Below are positions 34,963-44,230 of a stretch of DNA of 64,000 nt, in pieces (position 1 is the stretch's first letter; each line of letters begins with the position of its first letter). The notes beneath the pieces were generated by a model that saw only the letters and a list, made by a program, of their open reading frames with translations, made no database searches and was not told the origin of the DNA. The stretch is from Streptomyces sp. NBC_00154 (GTDB taxonomy: Bacteria > Actinomycetota > Actinomycetes > Streptomycetales > Streptomycetaceae): positions 6,578,501 through 6,642,500 of the forward strand of contig NZ_JAPEMI010000001.1 in the NCBI RefSeq assembly GCF_026342835.1, read 5' to 3'. A program made the position numbers and the translations under genes.

Positions 34963-37900
34963 TCAGGAAGAAGCGAACAAATCGGCGGCGCGCAGCACGG
35001 CCTCTGCCGCCTCGGTCGGACGGGTGCGCAGGAAGTAGTGGCCTCCGTCGGCGAGCTCGTGCAGGTCGACCTGCTCGGCCAGGAGCTGCCAGTCGCGGTA
35101 CCGGCGCGGGTACTCCGCTGTGCTCGGGTCGTCGGCGGCAACGACCACGGTGACCGGCGCGGACAGCTTCAGCGCCGGTGGGCTGTCCAGGGCGTCGGCG
35201 AAATAGTGGTGCGCGGACACGCAGTCGTGCCGGTAGGCGGCACCGACCTGCTCGGCGTGCTGCGCATCCAGCTCACCGAGCTCGGTGTACCCGCCCTCCG
35301 AGCTCAGCCTCGCGGCGATCTCGGCGTTGCTCCGCCCGGTCAGCTCGGCGATGGCGGCGCGCCGGTCGGCGGCGTTGCCGAGCAGCTGTGCGCCGAGGAA
35401 CACCCGCTGGACGTCCACCCCGCTCTCCTGCAGCTTTCTGGCCGTCTCCACGGCCAACGCGGTGCCCGAGGAATGGCCCCACAGCAGGACCCTGGTCAGG
35501 CCACGCCGGATGATCTCGACGACGACCTGCTCGGCCACCTGTGCCATCGGCGCGAACGGCTCGCTCTCGGCGGCCACGTCGTGACCGGGCAGCTCGACGG
35601 CGTAGACCGCCGGCCCGCCGCCCGGCAGTGCCCCGGCCATCGGCTGGAAGTTCACCGCGTTGCCGCCGGCGTATGGGAAGCACACCAGGGCGGCGGCCTG
35701 CGTTCCGTCCGATTCCGACAGTGACTGGAGCAGCCCGGAGCGCCGTTCGGACCTGCCGTCGACCAGCCCGGCCAGATCGGCAAGGACCGGGTGGCGGGTG
35801 ACGTCCTTGAGGGACACCGCACGGTCCAGGGTGATCGCCAGCTTCACTGCCGACAGCGACGTGCCCCCCCGGTCGAAGAAGTGGTCCCGCCGTCCGATCT
35901 GGTTCTGCGGGATGCCGAGCACCTTCGCCCATGCGGCCGCCAGCTGTTGTTCGGTCGGCGTACTCGGCGCGCGGTACTCGTCCTGGACGGCGCCGAGTTC
36001 TTCGGAGAGCCCCCGCAGAGCCTTCCTGTCGATCTTGCTGTTGGCTGTCAGTGGCAGACTTTCCCGCCAGTGGAAGGCCGACGGGACCATGTACTCGGGC
36101 AGCGACTCACCGAGCCGGTCCCGCAGGGCGTCGACCTCGAGCGGCCGCCGACCGGAGTAGAACGCCACCAGGTGCTTGCTCCGGTCGGCCCGCTCGGTGA
36201 CCACCACCGCACCGTCGCGAACACCGGGCACCTGCAACAGGGTGTTCTCGATCTCGCCGATCTCGATCCGGAAGCCACGAATCTTCACCTGGTTGTCCCG
36301 GCGGCCGAGGAACTCCAGTTTGCCCCCGGGCTGCCAGCGGCCGTAGTCGCCGCCCCGGTAGAGCCGGGCGCCGTCACGGTGCGGATCGGCCAGATAGGCC
36401 TGCCGGGTGCGCTCGGGGTCGTTGACGTATCCGCGGCCGACGCAGACGCCGGAGAAGACGATCAGACCGGGGGCGCCGAGCGGCACCGGGGCCAGGTGCT
36501 CGTCGACGACATACACGTGCACGTTGTTGACCGCGGGACCCAGCAGGATCCGGTCCCCGTCGGGCACGCGGTCCATGACCTCGTGGTTGGTGTCGTCCGA
36601 GGTCTCGGTCAGCCCATAGGCGTTGACCAGCTTGATCCCGGGCTGGGCGGCGAACCAGCGCTGCGCGAGCTCCTTCTTCAGCGCCTCGCCGGTGACCGAC
36701 ACGCACCGCAGGTCCGGCAGCTCGCGGGGGTGCTGCTTCAGACAGGACACGACGACGTCCAGGTAGGAGGGTACGACCTGGAGGACGGCGACCCGGCCGT
36801 CAACGATCTTGTCGACGAACCGCTCGACGTCCAGGATCACCTCCTGCTCCACCAGCAGCGTCCGCCCGCCGACCAGCAGCCCGGACACCAGTTGCCACAG
36901 CGAGATGTCGAAGCACTGGGGCGCGGTCTGGGCGACCACCTGTCCCTCGCCGATCCCCAGGTCGTCGATCTTGGCGTAGAGGTGGTTCAGCATGCCCGCG
37001 TGCTCGCACATCGCGCCCTTGGGCTCTCCCGTGGAGCCGGAGGTGAAATAGATGTAGGCGAGCTGGTCCGGTGCGACGTGGAGGCCCAGATCGTCGTCGG
37101 CATGGTCCTCCTCGTAGGCTGCGCCGACGAAGAGCTTCTGGACCCCGGACAGCGAGCCGAGGGCCTGGTCGAGCGTGGAGGTGCTGCCGGGTTCGGTCAG
37201 AACGAGCCCGCATGCGGCACGGGAGAGCATGGTCGCGACGCGATCGGCCGGGAAATGCGGCTCGATGGGCAGGTACACGCCGCCGGCCTTGAAGACAGCG
37301 AGGACGGCGGCCATCCAGTCCAGGTTGCGCTCCGTCACCACCGCGACGACACCCTCGGGGCGCAGCCCCCGCGCCAGCAGGGCTCGTCCCACCCGGTTGG
37401 CGCGCGCGTTGAGTTCCCGATACGTCAGCTGCTGCTCCCCGTGCACCGCAGCGACGGCGTCCGGGTGAGCCGCCACCCGCTGCTCGAACAGCTCGTGGAA
37501 CCGGTGGTCCGGCAACTCCCGGCGTGGACCGGCGAATTCTTCGAGCTGGAAGTGGAGTTCCTCGGCGGAGAGCAGGCTCTGACGTCCGTGCTCGGCGTCC
37601 GGATCGGCGGCGATCAGCGCGAGCGCGGTGAGGTGGTAACCGGCGATCCTGACGGCGCAGTCCGCGTCGAGCGCATCGGTCCGATACCGCAGTCGCAGCA
37701 CGAGATGGCCGCCGCGTTGCGAAAATCCCAACCGCAGCACGGTGTTACCGGCGACTTCGCCGCCCGAGCCGTGCGGATCGAACACGGTCTCGATCGACGG
37801 TTCGGCCAGGTCCAGCTCGCGCCTGAGCTCATCGACCGGAAAGTCCTTGTGCAACAGCAGATCCGACGCTGCTCGATGGGTGTCCAGCAGCAGCGCACGC

Positions 37901-38217
37901 CACGAGTCGGGGTCGGTCGTCAGCCGGCACGGCAGCGGCCGACCGCCCTCCACGGTGACGTAACCGGTCGTGACCTCGCGCTCGCCGGACAGCGCGGCAA
38001 GTACCTTGGCGTGCGCGGCCAGCAGCACGGAGTCGAGCGGCACCGCCAGGCCCTCGGTCAACCGGCCCAACGCCGCCACGACGCCGTCCGGGATCGTCGC
38101 CTCGTGTTCGCCGACGCCCGTCACCGGATCGAGCGTCCACCGCGGTATTGCGGAGAATCCACCGGCGAGCAGCACAGCGCGCCAGTACTCCCGGTCGGCC
38201 TGCTCCTGCATTCCCAT
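34963..38217 (-). CDS. Single-module NRPS: partial C - A - PCP - TE
   Basis: ATG 38217 has GAGAGGG 8 bases upstream; the frame also has ATG 38235, from which residues are numbered (1090 aa). Residues about 40-215 resemble only the C-terminal half of a condensation domain; HHxxxDG is absent. The A domain spans about 240-740: YFTSGSTGEPKG (397-408), FDISLWQL (442-449), NAYGLTET (538-545), NSKIDRKAL. Aligning by eye with GrsA gives binding-pocket residues D-I-W-Q-S-T-A-D-D-K; two acidic residues suit a diamino acid such as Dap. PCP Ser793 (GGTSLS) and a thioesterase with GHSSG (Ser922), Asp1035/1036 and His1066 follow. Not matched to a reference code. Confidence 0.85.
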   Translation of the reverse strand: MGMQEQADREYWRAVLLAGGFSAIPRWTLDPVTGVGEHEATIPDGVVAALGRLTEGLAVPLDSVLLAAHAKVLAALSGEREVTTGYVTVEGGRPLPCRLTTDPDSWRALLLDTHRAASDLLLHKDFPVDELRRELDLAEPSIETVFDPHGSGGEVAGNTVLRLGFSQRGGHLVLRLRYRTDALDADCAVRIAGYHLTALALIAADPDAEHGRQSLLSAEELHFQLEEFAGPRRELPDHRFHELFEQRVAAHPDAVAAVHGEQQLTYRELNARANRVGRALLARGLRPEGVVAVVTERNLDWMAAVLAVFKAGGVYLPIEPHFPADRVATMLSRAACGLVLTEPGSTSTLDQALGSLSGVQKLFVGAAYEEDHADDDLGLHVAPDQLAYIYFTSGSTGEPKGAMCEHAGMLNHLYAKIDDLGIGEGQVVAQTAPQCFDISLWQLVSGLLVGGRTLLVEQEVILDVERFVDKIVDGRVAVLQVVPSYLDVVVSCLKQHPRELPDLRCVSVTGEALKKELAQRWFAAQPGIKLVNAYGLTETSDDTNHEVMDRVPDGDRILLGPAVNNVHVYVVDEHLAPVPLGAPGLIVFSGVCVGRGYVNDPERTRQAYLADPHRDGARLYRGGDYGRWQPGGKLEFLGRRDNQVKIRGFRIEIGEIENTLLQVPGVRDGAVVVTERADRSKHLVAFYSGRRPLEVDALRDRLGESLPEYMVPSAFHWRESLPLTANSKIDRKALRGLSEELGAVQDEYRAPSTPTEQQLAAAWAKVLGIPQNQIGRRDHFFDRGGTSLSAVKLAITLDRAVSLKDVTRHPVLADLAGLVDGRSERRSGLLQSLSESDGTQAAALVCFPYAGGNAVNFQPMAGALPGGGPAVYAVELPGHDVAAESEPFAPMAQVAEQVVVEIIRRGLTRVLLWGHSSGTALAVETARKLQESGVDVQRVFLGAQLLGNAADRRAAIAELTGRSNAEIAARLSSEGGYTELGELDAQHAEQVGAAYRHDCVSAHHYFADALDSPPALKLSAPVTVVVAADDPSTAEYPRRYRDWQLLAEQVDLHELADGGHYFLRTRPTEAAEAVLRAADLFASS

Positions 38218-38279
38218 CTGGTCGTCCCTCTCCATTCACCGTCGCCACCGTGCTGTTCGCGCCGACAAGGGCGGCGCTG

Positions 38280-40814
38280 CTACCTCTTCCCGGTCAGTGC
38301 CTCGGGCTGATACAGGGCATCTCGCATCTCCGTGGCGGGGTTTCCTCCCCAGCGTGCGTGCTGCGGGACTTCCTCGCCCTTCATGAGAAAGGAGTCGGGG
38401 GCGAGTACCGCGCCCTCGCCCATCGTCACGCCGTAGTGGACGTGGGCTCCCACACCGAGGGTGCAGCCGGCGTCGATGGTGCTGCGATCGGACTTGAAGG
38501 TGCCGTCCTCCTGCGAGTGGCACTGGATCTTGCTTCCGGCATTGAGCGTGCAGTCGCTCCCGATGGTGGTGAGCGTCCGCTCCGTCAAATAGCAGCCGTC
38601 ATCGAAGACTCTGCTGCCGAGCCGAACGCCCAGCATCCGCCAGATCACGTTCTTGAAAGGGGTGCCGTTGAAGACGTTGAGGTACGTGTCGGGCACCTTC
38701 CAGAGGCGCTCGTGCCACCAGAAGTAAGGCTCGTAGATGGAACACAACTGAGGTCGCAACGAGCGGAATGCCGCGATACCGCGTTCCACCAGTACGAAGT
38801 AGACAGCGGTGAACCCGAGACTGGACACCAGGAACACAGCGATCAGCACATGCCCGTAGGAGTCGTACAGTTCGGCGTTCGCGAGGCCGAGCATCGTGAG
38901 CACGAAGAAGTGCAGCCACCGCACGAGCAGGAAGAAGACCATCGATCGGATGTTGTAGCGGTTCTTTGCGGCGAGGCTGCGGCGCAACTCGTCGCCGGTC
39001 CGAAGGTGGTCGAACCGGGAGTCGCGCTCGACCGACCGGGGAATCTCGAAGCACGGCGAGCCGAGCAGGCCCACACCCTCGCGCACCTCACCGTCGAGCG
39101 GAACCATCACCTTCGTCGCAAGGAGACAGTTCTCGCCCGTTCTGGCCCCCGAGGGATAGGCGATGTTGTTCCCGAGAAAGTTGTATGGCCCGATCGAGGC
39201 CCGGGACACCCGGAACGACGTGCTCGAGAAGTCGGCGTTGACGATGGAGAGTCCGTCAGCGACCATCGTCCCGCTGCCGACAGAGCACAGATACGGGGTC
39301 TCGTGCTGGACTTCCGTGCCGAAGTTCGACCCGGTCTGCTCGACGCGGGACAAGTCGTATCCGAGGCCGCGCAAATAATGGACGATGTAGGAGCTGTCAC
39401 CGAGCAGCCACTTGAAGAACTTGATGTTGGTCATGCGCCCGATCGCCCGGTGAGCCGAGTAGTGAAACCCGTACAGCGGATAGACCTTGTCCGGCTTGAC
39501 GACCAGGTTCAGCAGGCGCGGAACGGTGAACAATACGGCCAGGCCCACGACGACGAAGCCGAAGAACAACACCAGGGACAGGATCAGCGCGTCGATGTAG
39601 AGATCTGTCGATGTGAACCCCACCGTGCCCGGGCCCAGCCGGTTGTGCAGCGCCGGAACCAGGGTCACCAGCATGTACGCGCCCCCGACAGCCAGCGGCA
39701 CGTAGAGGAAGAACAGCTGAAGCACGGTGACGAGGCCGAAGCCCGCCCGCCGCAGTGTGCTGCATTTGGCCGGCGCGATCCTCAGGTAGTCGTGCTGCGT
39801 GAGCTGTGCCGGGGATCCGTGCCAGCGCTGACCGCCCGGGACCGCCTGACCGCTGTACAGCGTGGACGTGTGGCCGAGTTGAGCCCCGTCGCCCATGGAC
39901 GTGTCGATGTCGAGGACGGTCTTCTCGCCGATGAACACGTCCCGGCCAAGGGTGACGCGACCGGTCTGGATACGGCCGGCGTGCGCCCGGTAGCAGAGGA
40001 AGAACGAGTCCTTGCGGATTACCGTCCCGGAACCGATCGTCAGCAGGTCGGGGCAGACCGGAACGTTGCGGGAGAGGATCGTGACTCCCTTGCCGATCCG
40101 TGCGCCCAGGGCCCGCAGGTACAGCACGTACAGGGGATTGCCGACGAAGAAGATCATCGGGTTGGCGTGGATCAGCACCTTGACGGTCCAGAAGCGCAGG
40201 TACGTCAGACCCCAGACCGGGAAGTCGCGCGATGTCCACCGGCCGATGAGGAGCCATTTGGCCGCGATCGGGAAGGTGCACAGACCGATGAAGCCGACGC
40301 CGCCGAAGACGAACGATCGCAGATAGATGTCGATCACATCCGAGCCGGCGGAGACCCATGCGTAGCCCAGGTCGGCCACAAGTGCGACGAGGAATGAATA
40401 TCCCAGGAAGAGCAGGAACTGCAGTGTCCCGCAGAGGGCGTACTGCACTGTGCCGACCGGGGCCACCACCTCGGTCGGCGCCGGGGACGACGACTCGACA
40501 GGGATGGGCGCGGCTTCCGCGAGCCCCGTCGCCAGGCAGCGGATCGTCGGGTGCCGGTAGATGTCCTTCATCGACGCCGACGGAAGGTCTGCCCGCTTCC
40601 TGACCCGTGCGCAGAAATGCGCCATCACCAGGGAGTTGGCGCCGAGGTCATCGAAGAAGTGGCTGTCGACCGACACTCGTTCGACACACAGGACGTCAGC
40701 CAACACCTCGGAGAGGTCTCTCTCGATGCCGGTCTCCGGGGCGGTGTACCTGCACTTGTCGATCGCAGATTCATCCGGCCCGGGCGTCAGGACTTCGAGG
40801 GATTTCTCCTCCAT
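38280..40814 (-). CDS. PCP fused to Pls/PosA-type terminal membrane domain (homopoly-amino-acid synthetase C-terminal part)
   Basis: 844 residues from ATG 40814 (AAGGAG upstream). A carrier domain (about 30-100, DDLGANSLVMAHF, phosphopantetheine Ser61) is followed by the NRPS terminal domain of the epsilon-poly-lysine synthetase type. That part has membrane helices near 124-150 and 165-190, hexapeptide left-handed beta-helix units (about 235-345), a second helix pair near 355-440 and a second beta-helix block (about 490-590). More helices lie near 625-690 and a third block is at about 755-830. In Pls and poly-Dap synthetase this region follows A and PCP in one protein and polymerises the monomer at the membrane. 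Here no A domain is attached; the next gene, 44 bases on, supplies it. Confidence 0.85.
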   Translation of the reverse strand: MEEKSLEVLTPGPDESAIDKCRYTAPETGIERDLSEVLADVLCVERVSVDSHFFDDLGANSLVMAHFCARVRKRADLPSASMKDIYRHPTIRCLATGLAEAAPIPVESSSPAPTEVVAPVGTVQYALCGTLQFLLFLGYSFLVALVADLGYAWVSAGSDVIDIYLRSFVFGGVGFIGLCTFPIAAKWLLIGRWTSRDFPVWGLTYLRFWTVKVLIHANPMIFFVGNPLYVLYLRALGARIGKGVTILSRNVPVCPDLLTIGSGTVIRKDSFFLCYRAHAGRIQTGRVTLGRDVFIGEKTVLDIDTSMGDGAQLGHTSTLYSGQAVPGGQRWHGSPAQLTQHDYLRIAPAKCSTLRRAGFGLVTVLQLFFLYVPLAVGGAYMLVTLVPALHNRLGPGTVGFTSTDLYIDALILSLVLFFGFVVVGLAVLFTVPRLLNLVVKPDKVYPLYGFHYSAHRAIGRMTNIKFFKWLLGDSSYIVHYLRGLGYDLSRVEQTGSNFGTEVQHETPYLCSVGSGTMVADGLSIVNADFSSTSFRVSRASIGPYNFLGNNIAYPSGARTGENCLLATKVMVPLDGEVREGVGLLGSPCFEIPRSVERDSRFDHLRTGDELRRSLAAKNRYNIRSMVFFLLVRWLHFFVLTMLGLANAELYDSYGHVLIAVFLVSSLGFTAVYFVLVERGIAAFRSLRPQLCSIYEPYFWWHERLWKVPDTYLNVFNGTPFKNVIWRMLGVRLGSRVFDDGCYLTERTLTTIGSDCTLNAGSKIQCHSQEDGTFKSDRSTIDAGCTLGVGAHVHYGVTMGEGAVLAPDSFLMKGEEVPQHARWGGNPATEMRDALYQPEALTGKR

Positions 40815-40940
40815 ACGGGCTCCTTGAGGAACTTTCGAGAGTCGTCGGCCATGACGGTCGGCGCCCTGTACCCGCGCTTTTCGATGGCCGGATCGAGTAG
40901 TCCGGAAGTCATGAGGCCGGGATGTGTTGTCCGGTTCAGA

Positions 40941-41025
40941 ACCGTTGCCTCAGTCTCAGCTGATCACCGTCGGGCTGCCACTCGAACTCGATCGCATCGG
41001 CGCGGCCGGTAGCTCTCGACGGCAC
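40941..41025 (-). pseudogene. Fragment of a TauD/TfdA dioxygenase gene
   Basis: The minus strand reads AIEFEWQPDG then RLRQR and a stop, preceded out of frame by GAVESY. The intact dioxygenase at 33935-34939 has GAVESY, AITFEWRPDG and RTRQR in the same order (34313-34396). Over about 85 bases the DNA is clearly similar but not identical, with indels. It is a relic of a homologous or duplicated gene. Confidence 0.7.
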
Positions 41026-41369
41026 CGGACGGCCCTGGCTGCCGGACGCCTGGCGCCGGGAACGCGGAGCGCTCACTGCCCGATTCACGCCTCATCCACG
41101 ATCGTGCCCGGCGTGACGGCGATGAGCTGCGCGCGGGTCTTGCCGTACTGCATGCGAGTGGCGTGTGCCTGACGGGGAGGTAGCTGTGCCAGGGGCGCCG
41201 CAGCCTTGAGACGGCAGAGCGACGCCCACACGCTTCTCAATGGTGGCGCGGTGACACACGCGGCCGAAACCAGCTCATGTGACTCGATCCAGTGAGGTAC
41301 GCCCATCCGGGGGTGACGACCTCGCGACCACGGCACTCACCCGGACGCCCACCGCACCCACGACGCGGC

Positions 41370-41387
41370 CACCGCCATGCGGCGGTG
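41370..41387 (-). terminator. Hairpin after pcaF
   Basis: CACCGCC-ATGC-GGCGGTG, a 7-bp stem with a 4-base loop, 21 bases beyond the thiolase stop codon, at the end of the leftward catabolic operon. Confidence 0.5.
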
Positions 41388-41407
41388 CGCCGACCGCCGG
41401 GCGTGAC

Positions 41408-42598
41408 TCAGCGCTCCAGGACCAGGGCCTGGCCCTGCCCGACACCGATGCACAGCGCGGCCAGACCCGTGCCCGAGCCCGCTTCGGCGAGCTGGTGGGC
41501 GACTGCTCCGGCGATGCGGGCGCCGGAGGCGCCGAGGGGATGTCCCAGGGCGATGGCTCCGCCCCTCGTGTTGAGGACGTCGGGGTCCAGGTCGGGCAGG
41601 GCCGCGAGGCATCCCAGTGCCTGGGCGGCGTAGGCCTCGTTGAGCTCGACGGTGCGCAGGTCGCCGAAGTCGCGCCCGGCTTTCGTCAGAGCCTTGCGGA
41701 TGGCTTCGACCGGGCCGAGACCGAAGTACTGCGGCTCGATGCCGGTCACGGCGCCGGCCCTGATCCTGGCCAGCGGCTCACGACCGATCTCGGCCAGCCC
41801 GGCCTCGTCGGCCAGCAGCAGGGCTGCCGCGCCGTCGTTGAGGGGCGAGGCGTTGCCGGCCGTGACCGTACCGCCCTGACGGAAGACGGGCCTGAGGCGG
41901 GCCAGCGCCTCGAGGGATGTGTCGTCCCTGATTCCTTCGTCGCGGGGCAGGTCGACACCGTCGACGGGAACCACCTCGGTGTCGTAGGCACCGTCCTGCC
42001 ACGCCCGCGAGGCCTTCTCGTGACTGGCGAGCGCGAAGACGTCCTGGGCCTCGCGGGTGATTCCGTACTTGTCGGCGATCAGCTCGGCGCTCTCGCCGAG
42101 CGGGATGGTCCATTCCTCGGGCATGCGCGGGTTGACCATCCTCCAGCCCAGGGTGGTGGAGTACAGCTGCTGGTTGCCTGCCGGGAAGGCCCGTTCCGGT
42201 TTGGGCATCACCCACGGGGCGCGGCTCATGGACTCCACGCCGCCTGCCACCGCGATGGAGGCATCGCCGAGCGCCACCGCACGGGCGGCCTGGATGACGG
42301 CCTCCATCCCCGAGCCGCACAGCCGGTTGACGGTGGCTCCGGGGACCGTGACGGGCAGGCCGGCCAGCAGTACCGCCATGCGGGCGACATCGCGGTTCTC
42401 CTCCCCGGCGCCGTTGGAGTTCCCGAAGAGCACGTCGCCGATGAGGCCCGGGTCCAGGGCGGGGCTACGGTCGAGCAGACGACGCAGCACGCCGGCGGCG
42501 AGGTCGTCGGGGCGCACTGAGGACAGGGCCCCGCCATAGCGGCCGATCGGGGTACGGACGGCGTCGACGACGTAGACGTCCCGCAGGTTCTCGTTCAT
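41408..42598 (-). CDS. pcaF: Beta-ketoadipyl-CoA thiolase (acetyl-CoA acyltransferase)
   Basis: 396 residues from ATG 42598 (AAGGAG upstream). Thiolase signatures: nucleophile Cys in VNRLCGSGMEAVIQA, His in GGAIALGHPLGASGARI, and Cys in LCIGVGQGQALVLE. It would cleave 3-oxoadipyl-CoA to acetyl-CoA and succinyl-CoA. The assignment to PcaF rather than a general thiolase rests on its place after the CoA-transferase pair. Last gene of the operon. Confidence 0.9.
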   Translation of the reverse strand: MNENLRDVYVVDAVRTPIGRYGGALSSVRPDDLAAGVLRRLLDRSPALDPGLIGDVLFGNSNGAGEENRDVARMAVLLAGLPVTVPGATVNRLCGSGMEAVIQAARAVALGDASIAVAGGVESMSRAPWVMPKPERAFPAGNQQLYSTTLGWRMVNPRMPEEWTIPLGESAELIADKYGITREAQDVFALASHEKASRAWQDGAYDTEVVPVDGVDLPRDEGIRDDTSLEALARLRPVFRQGGTVTAGNASPLNDGAAALLLADEAGLAEIGREPLARIRAGAVTGIEPQYFGLGPVEAIRKALTKAGRDFGDLRTVELNEAYAAQALGCLAALPDLDPDVLNTRGGAIALGHPLGASGARIAGAVAHQLAEAGSGTGLAALCIGVGQGQALVLER

Positions 42599-42714
42599 CG
42601 GGACTCCTTGCGGTGGAGAGGGAGAAACGGGGGGTGGGTGATGCCGGCCCGCCGGTCCGGGGCGCTGTCCAGGAGACTCGGCCGGCGGGCGATCAGGGGA
42701 TGGGCCGACCGCGG

Positions 42715-43359
42715 TCAGCCGATGGTGTCGGGCACTCGTACGCGCGCGGCGGTACGGCTGACGACGTCGTCCACGCTGACGCCGGGAGCCGTCTCGACGA
42801 GGACAAGACCGTCCTCGGTGACGTCCAGGACGCCGAGGTCGGTGATGATGCGGTCGACGCATGCCCTGCCGGTCAGGGGCAGGGTGCAGGCCTCGACGAC
42901 CTTCGGGCTGCCGTCCTTGGCACAGTGGTCCATCACGACGACCACCCGCCGGGCGCCGTGGACGAGATCCATCGCACCGCCCATGCCCTTCACCATCTTG
43001 CCCGGGATCATCCAGTTGGCGAGGTCCCCGGCGGCGGAGACCTGCATGGCCCCCAGAATCGCGGCGTCGATGTGACCGCCTCGGATCATCCCGAAGGACA
43101 GCGACGAGTCGAAGAAGCTCGCGCCCGGCAGCACCGTGACCGTCTCCTTGCCCGCGTTGATGAGGTCCGGGTCCACGTCCGCGTCGGCCGGGTACGGGCC
43201 GACGCCGAGGATGCCGTTCTCCGACTGGAGCACCACATGCACCCCTTCGGCGATGTGCTCGGGCACCAGCGTGGGCAGTCCGATGCCGAGGTTCACGTAG
43301 TCGCCGTCCTGGATTTCGGCCGCCGCGCGTGCGGCCATCTCGTCCCTGGTCCAAGCCAT
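42715..43359 (-). CDS. pcaJ: 3-oxoacid (3-oxoadipate) CoA-transferase subunit B
   Basis: 214 residues from ATG 43359, which overlaps the subunit A stop (ATGA). Family I CoA-transferase beta subunit: LGIGLPTLVPEHIAEGVHVVLQSENGILGVGP carries the catalytic Glu in SENG. Further KMVKGMGGAMDLVHGARRVVV. It transfers CoA from succinyl-CoA to 3-oxoadipate with subunit A. Equal stoichiometry is favoured by translational coupling. Confidence 0.9.
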   Translation of the reverse strand: MAWTRDEMAARAAAEIQDGDYVNLGIGLPTLVPEHIAEGVHVVLQSENGILGVGPYPADADVDPDLINAGKETVTVLPGASFFDSSLSFGMIRGGHIDAAILGAMQVSAAGDLANWMIPGKMVKGMGGAMDLVHGARRVVVVMDHCAKDGSPKVVEACTLPLTGRACVDRIITDLGVLDVTEDGLVLVETAPGVSVDDVVSRTAARVRVPDTIG

Positions 43360-44141
43360 CAGCGCCGCACCGTCCCTCGTGCCGGAGGCGCGGAAACAGT
43401 GCGCCGTTCGATCTGCTTGTCCGCGGCCTGCTCCGGCGTCAGTTCGACCACCCGCTGGACGAAGACGCCGGGGAGATGGATCTCGTCCGGGTCCAGCTCG
43501 CCGGGCTCGACCAGCTGCTCCACTTCGGCGACGGTGACGCGGCCGGCCATGGCGGCGAGCGGGTTGAAGTTGCGGGCCGAGCGGTGGAAGACGAGATTGC
43601 CGTGGCGGTCGCCCTTGGCGGCGCGGACGAGTGCGAAGTCGGTGGTGATGCCGTGCTCGAGCACGTGAGGCAGGCCGTCGAACTCGCGTATTTCCTTGGG
43701 CGGCGAGGCGACCGCCACGCTGCCGTCGGGTGCGTAGCGCCAGGGCAGGCCGCCGTCGGCGACCTGGGTGCCGACCCCGGCGGGGGTGAAGAAGGCGGGG
43801 ATGCCGCAGCCGCCGGCTCGCAGGCGCTCGGCGAGCGTGCCCTGCGGCGTCAGCTCGACCAGCAGCTCTCCCGAGAGGTACTGGCGGGCGAACTCCTTGT
43901 TGTCGCCGACGTATGAGCCGGTGACACGGGCGATTCGACCCGCGGCGAGGAGGATGCCGAGGCCGCCGCCGTCCACGCCGCAGTTGTTGGACACCACGCT
44001 GAGCCCGCTCGCGCCGGTCGCGTACAGCGCCTGGACCAGCACATTGGGAACACCGCTGAGGCCGAAGCCGCCCACGGCCAACGACGCTCCGTCCATGACG
44101 TCGGCCAGCGCCTCCTCGGCGGTGGCAACCACCTTGTCCAT
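43359..44141 (-). CDS. pcaI: 3-oxoacid (3-oxoadipate) CoA-transferase subunit A
   Basis: 260 residues from ATG 44141. VGGFGLSGVPNVLVQALYATG is the glycine-rich CoA-transferase alpha motif; NNCGVDGGGLGILLAAGRI and TPAGVGTQVADGG are also typical. With the overlapping subunit B gene it activates 3-oxoadipate, the product of maleylacetate reductase encoded upstream. 89 bases separate it from the flavin hydroxylase stop. Confidence 0.9.
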   Translation of the reverse strand: MDKVVATAEEALADVMDGASLAVGGFGLSGVPNVLVQALYATGASGLSVVSNNCGVDGGGLGILLAAGRIARVTGSYVGDNKEFARQYLSGELLVELTPQGTLAERLRAGGCGIPAFFTPAGVGTQVADGGLPWRYAPDGSVAVASPPKEIREFDGLPHVLEHGITTDFALVRAAKGDRHGNLVFHRSARNFNPLAAMAGRVTVAEVEQLVEPGELDPDEIHLPGVFVQRVVELTPEQAADKQIERRTVSAPPARGTVRR

Positions 44142-44230
44142 GTGCACTGCACTCCGTTCGGGTCCGGCAGACCGCCGGACCGGCGTCAGCCTGGGTTCGT
44201 GTGATCCTGGGTGGGGCCTGTGCCGTGCCG

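Larger units (their letters stand above)
40815..41407. other. Gene-free segment between the Dap/NRPS locus and the hydroxyquinol operon
   Basis: 592 bases. It holds a dioxygenase relic (40941-41025), a hairpin at 41370-41387, and the upstream region of the PCP-Pls gene. A minus-strand frame at 41336-41085 ends in MQYGKTRAQLIAVTPGTIV, which looks protein-like, but no start signal or family was recognised. Confidence 0.5.

Noticed and set aside
35791..38310. 839-codon plus-strand frame opposite the NRPS
   Set aside because: All NRPS core motifs are on the minus strand; this frame is low-complexity.
41085..41336. Minus-strand frame ending MQYGKTRAQLIAVTPGTIV as a gene
   Set aside because: The end looks protein-like but no start signal or family is visible; left as part of the intergenic description.
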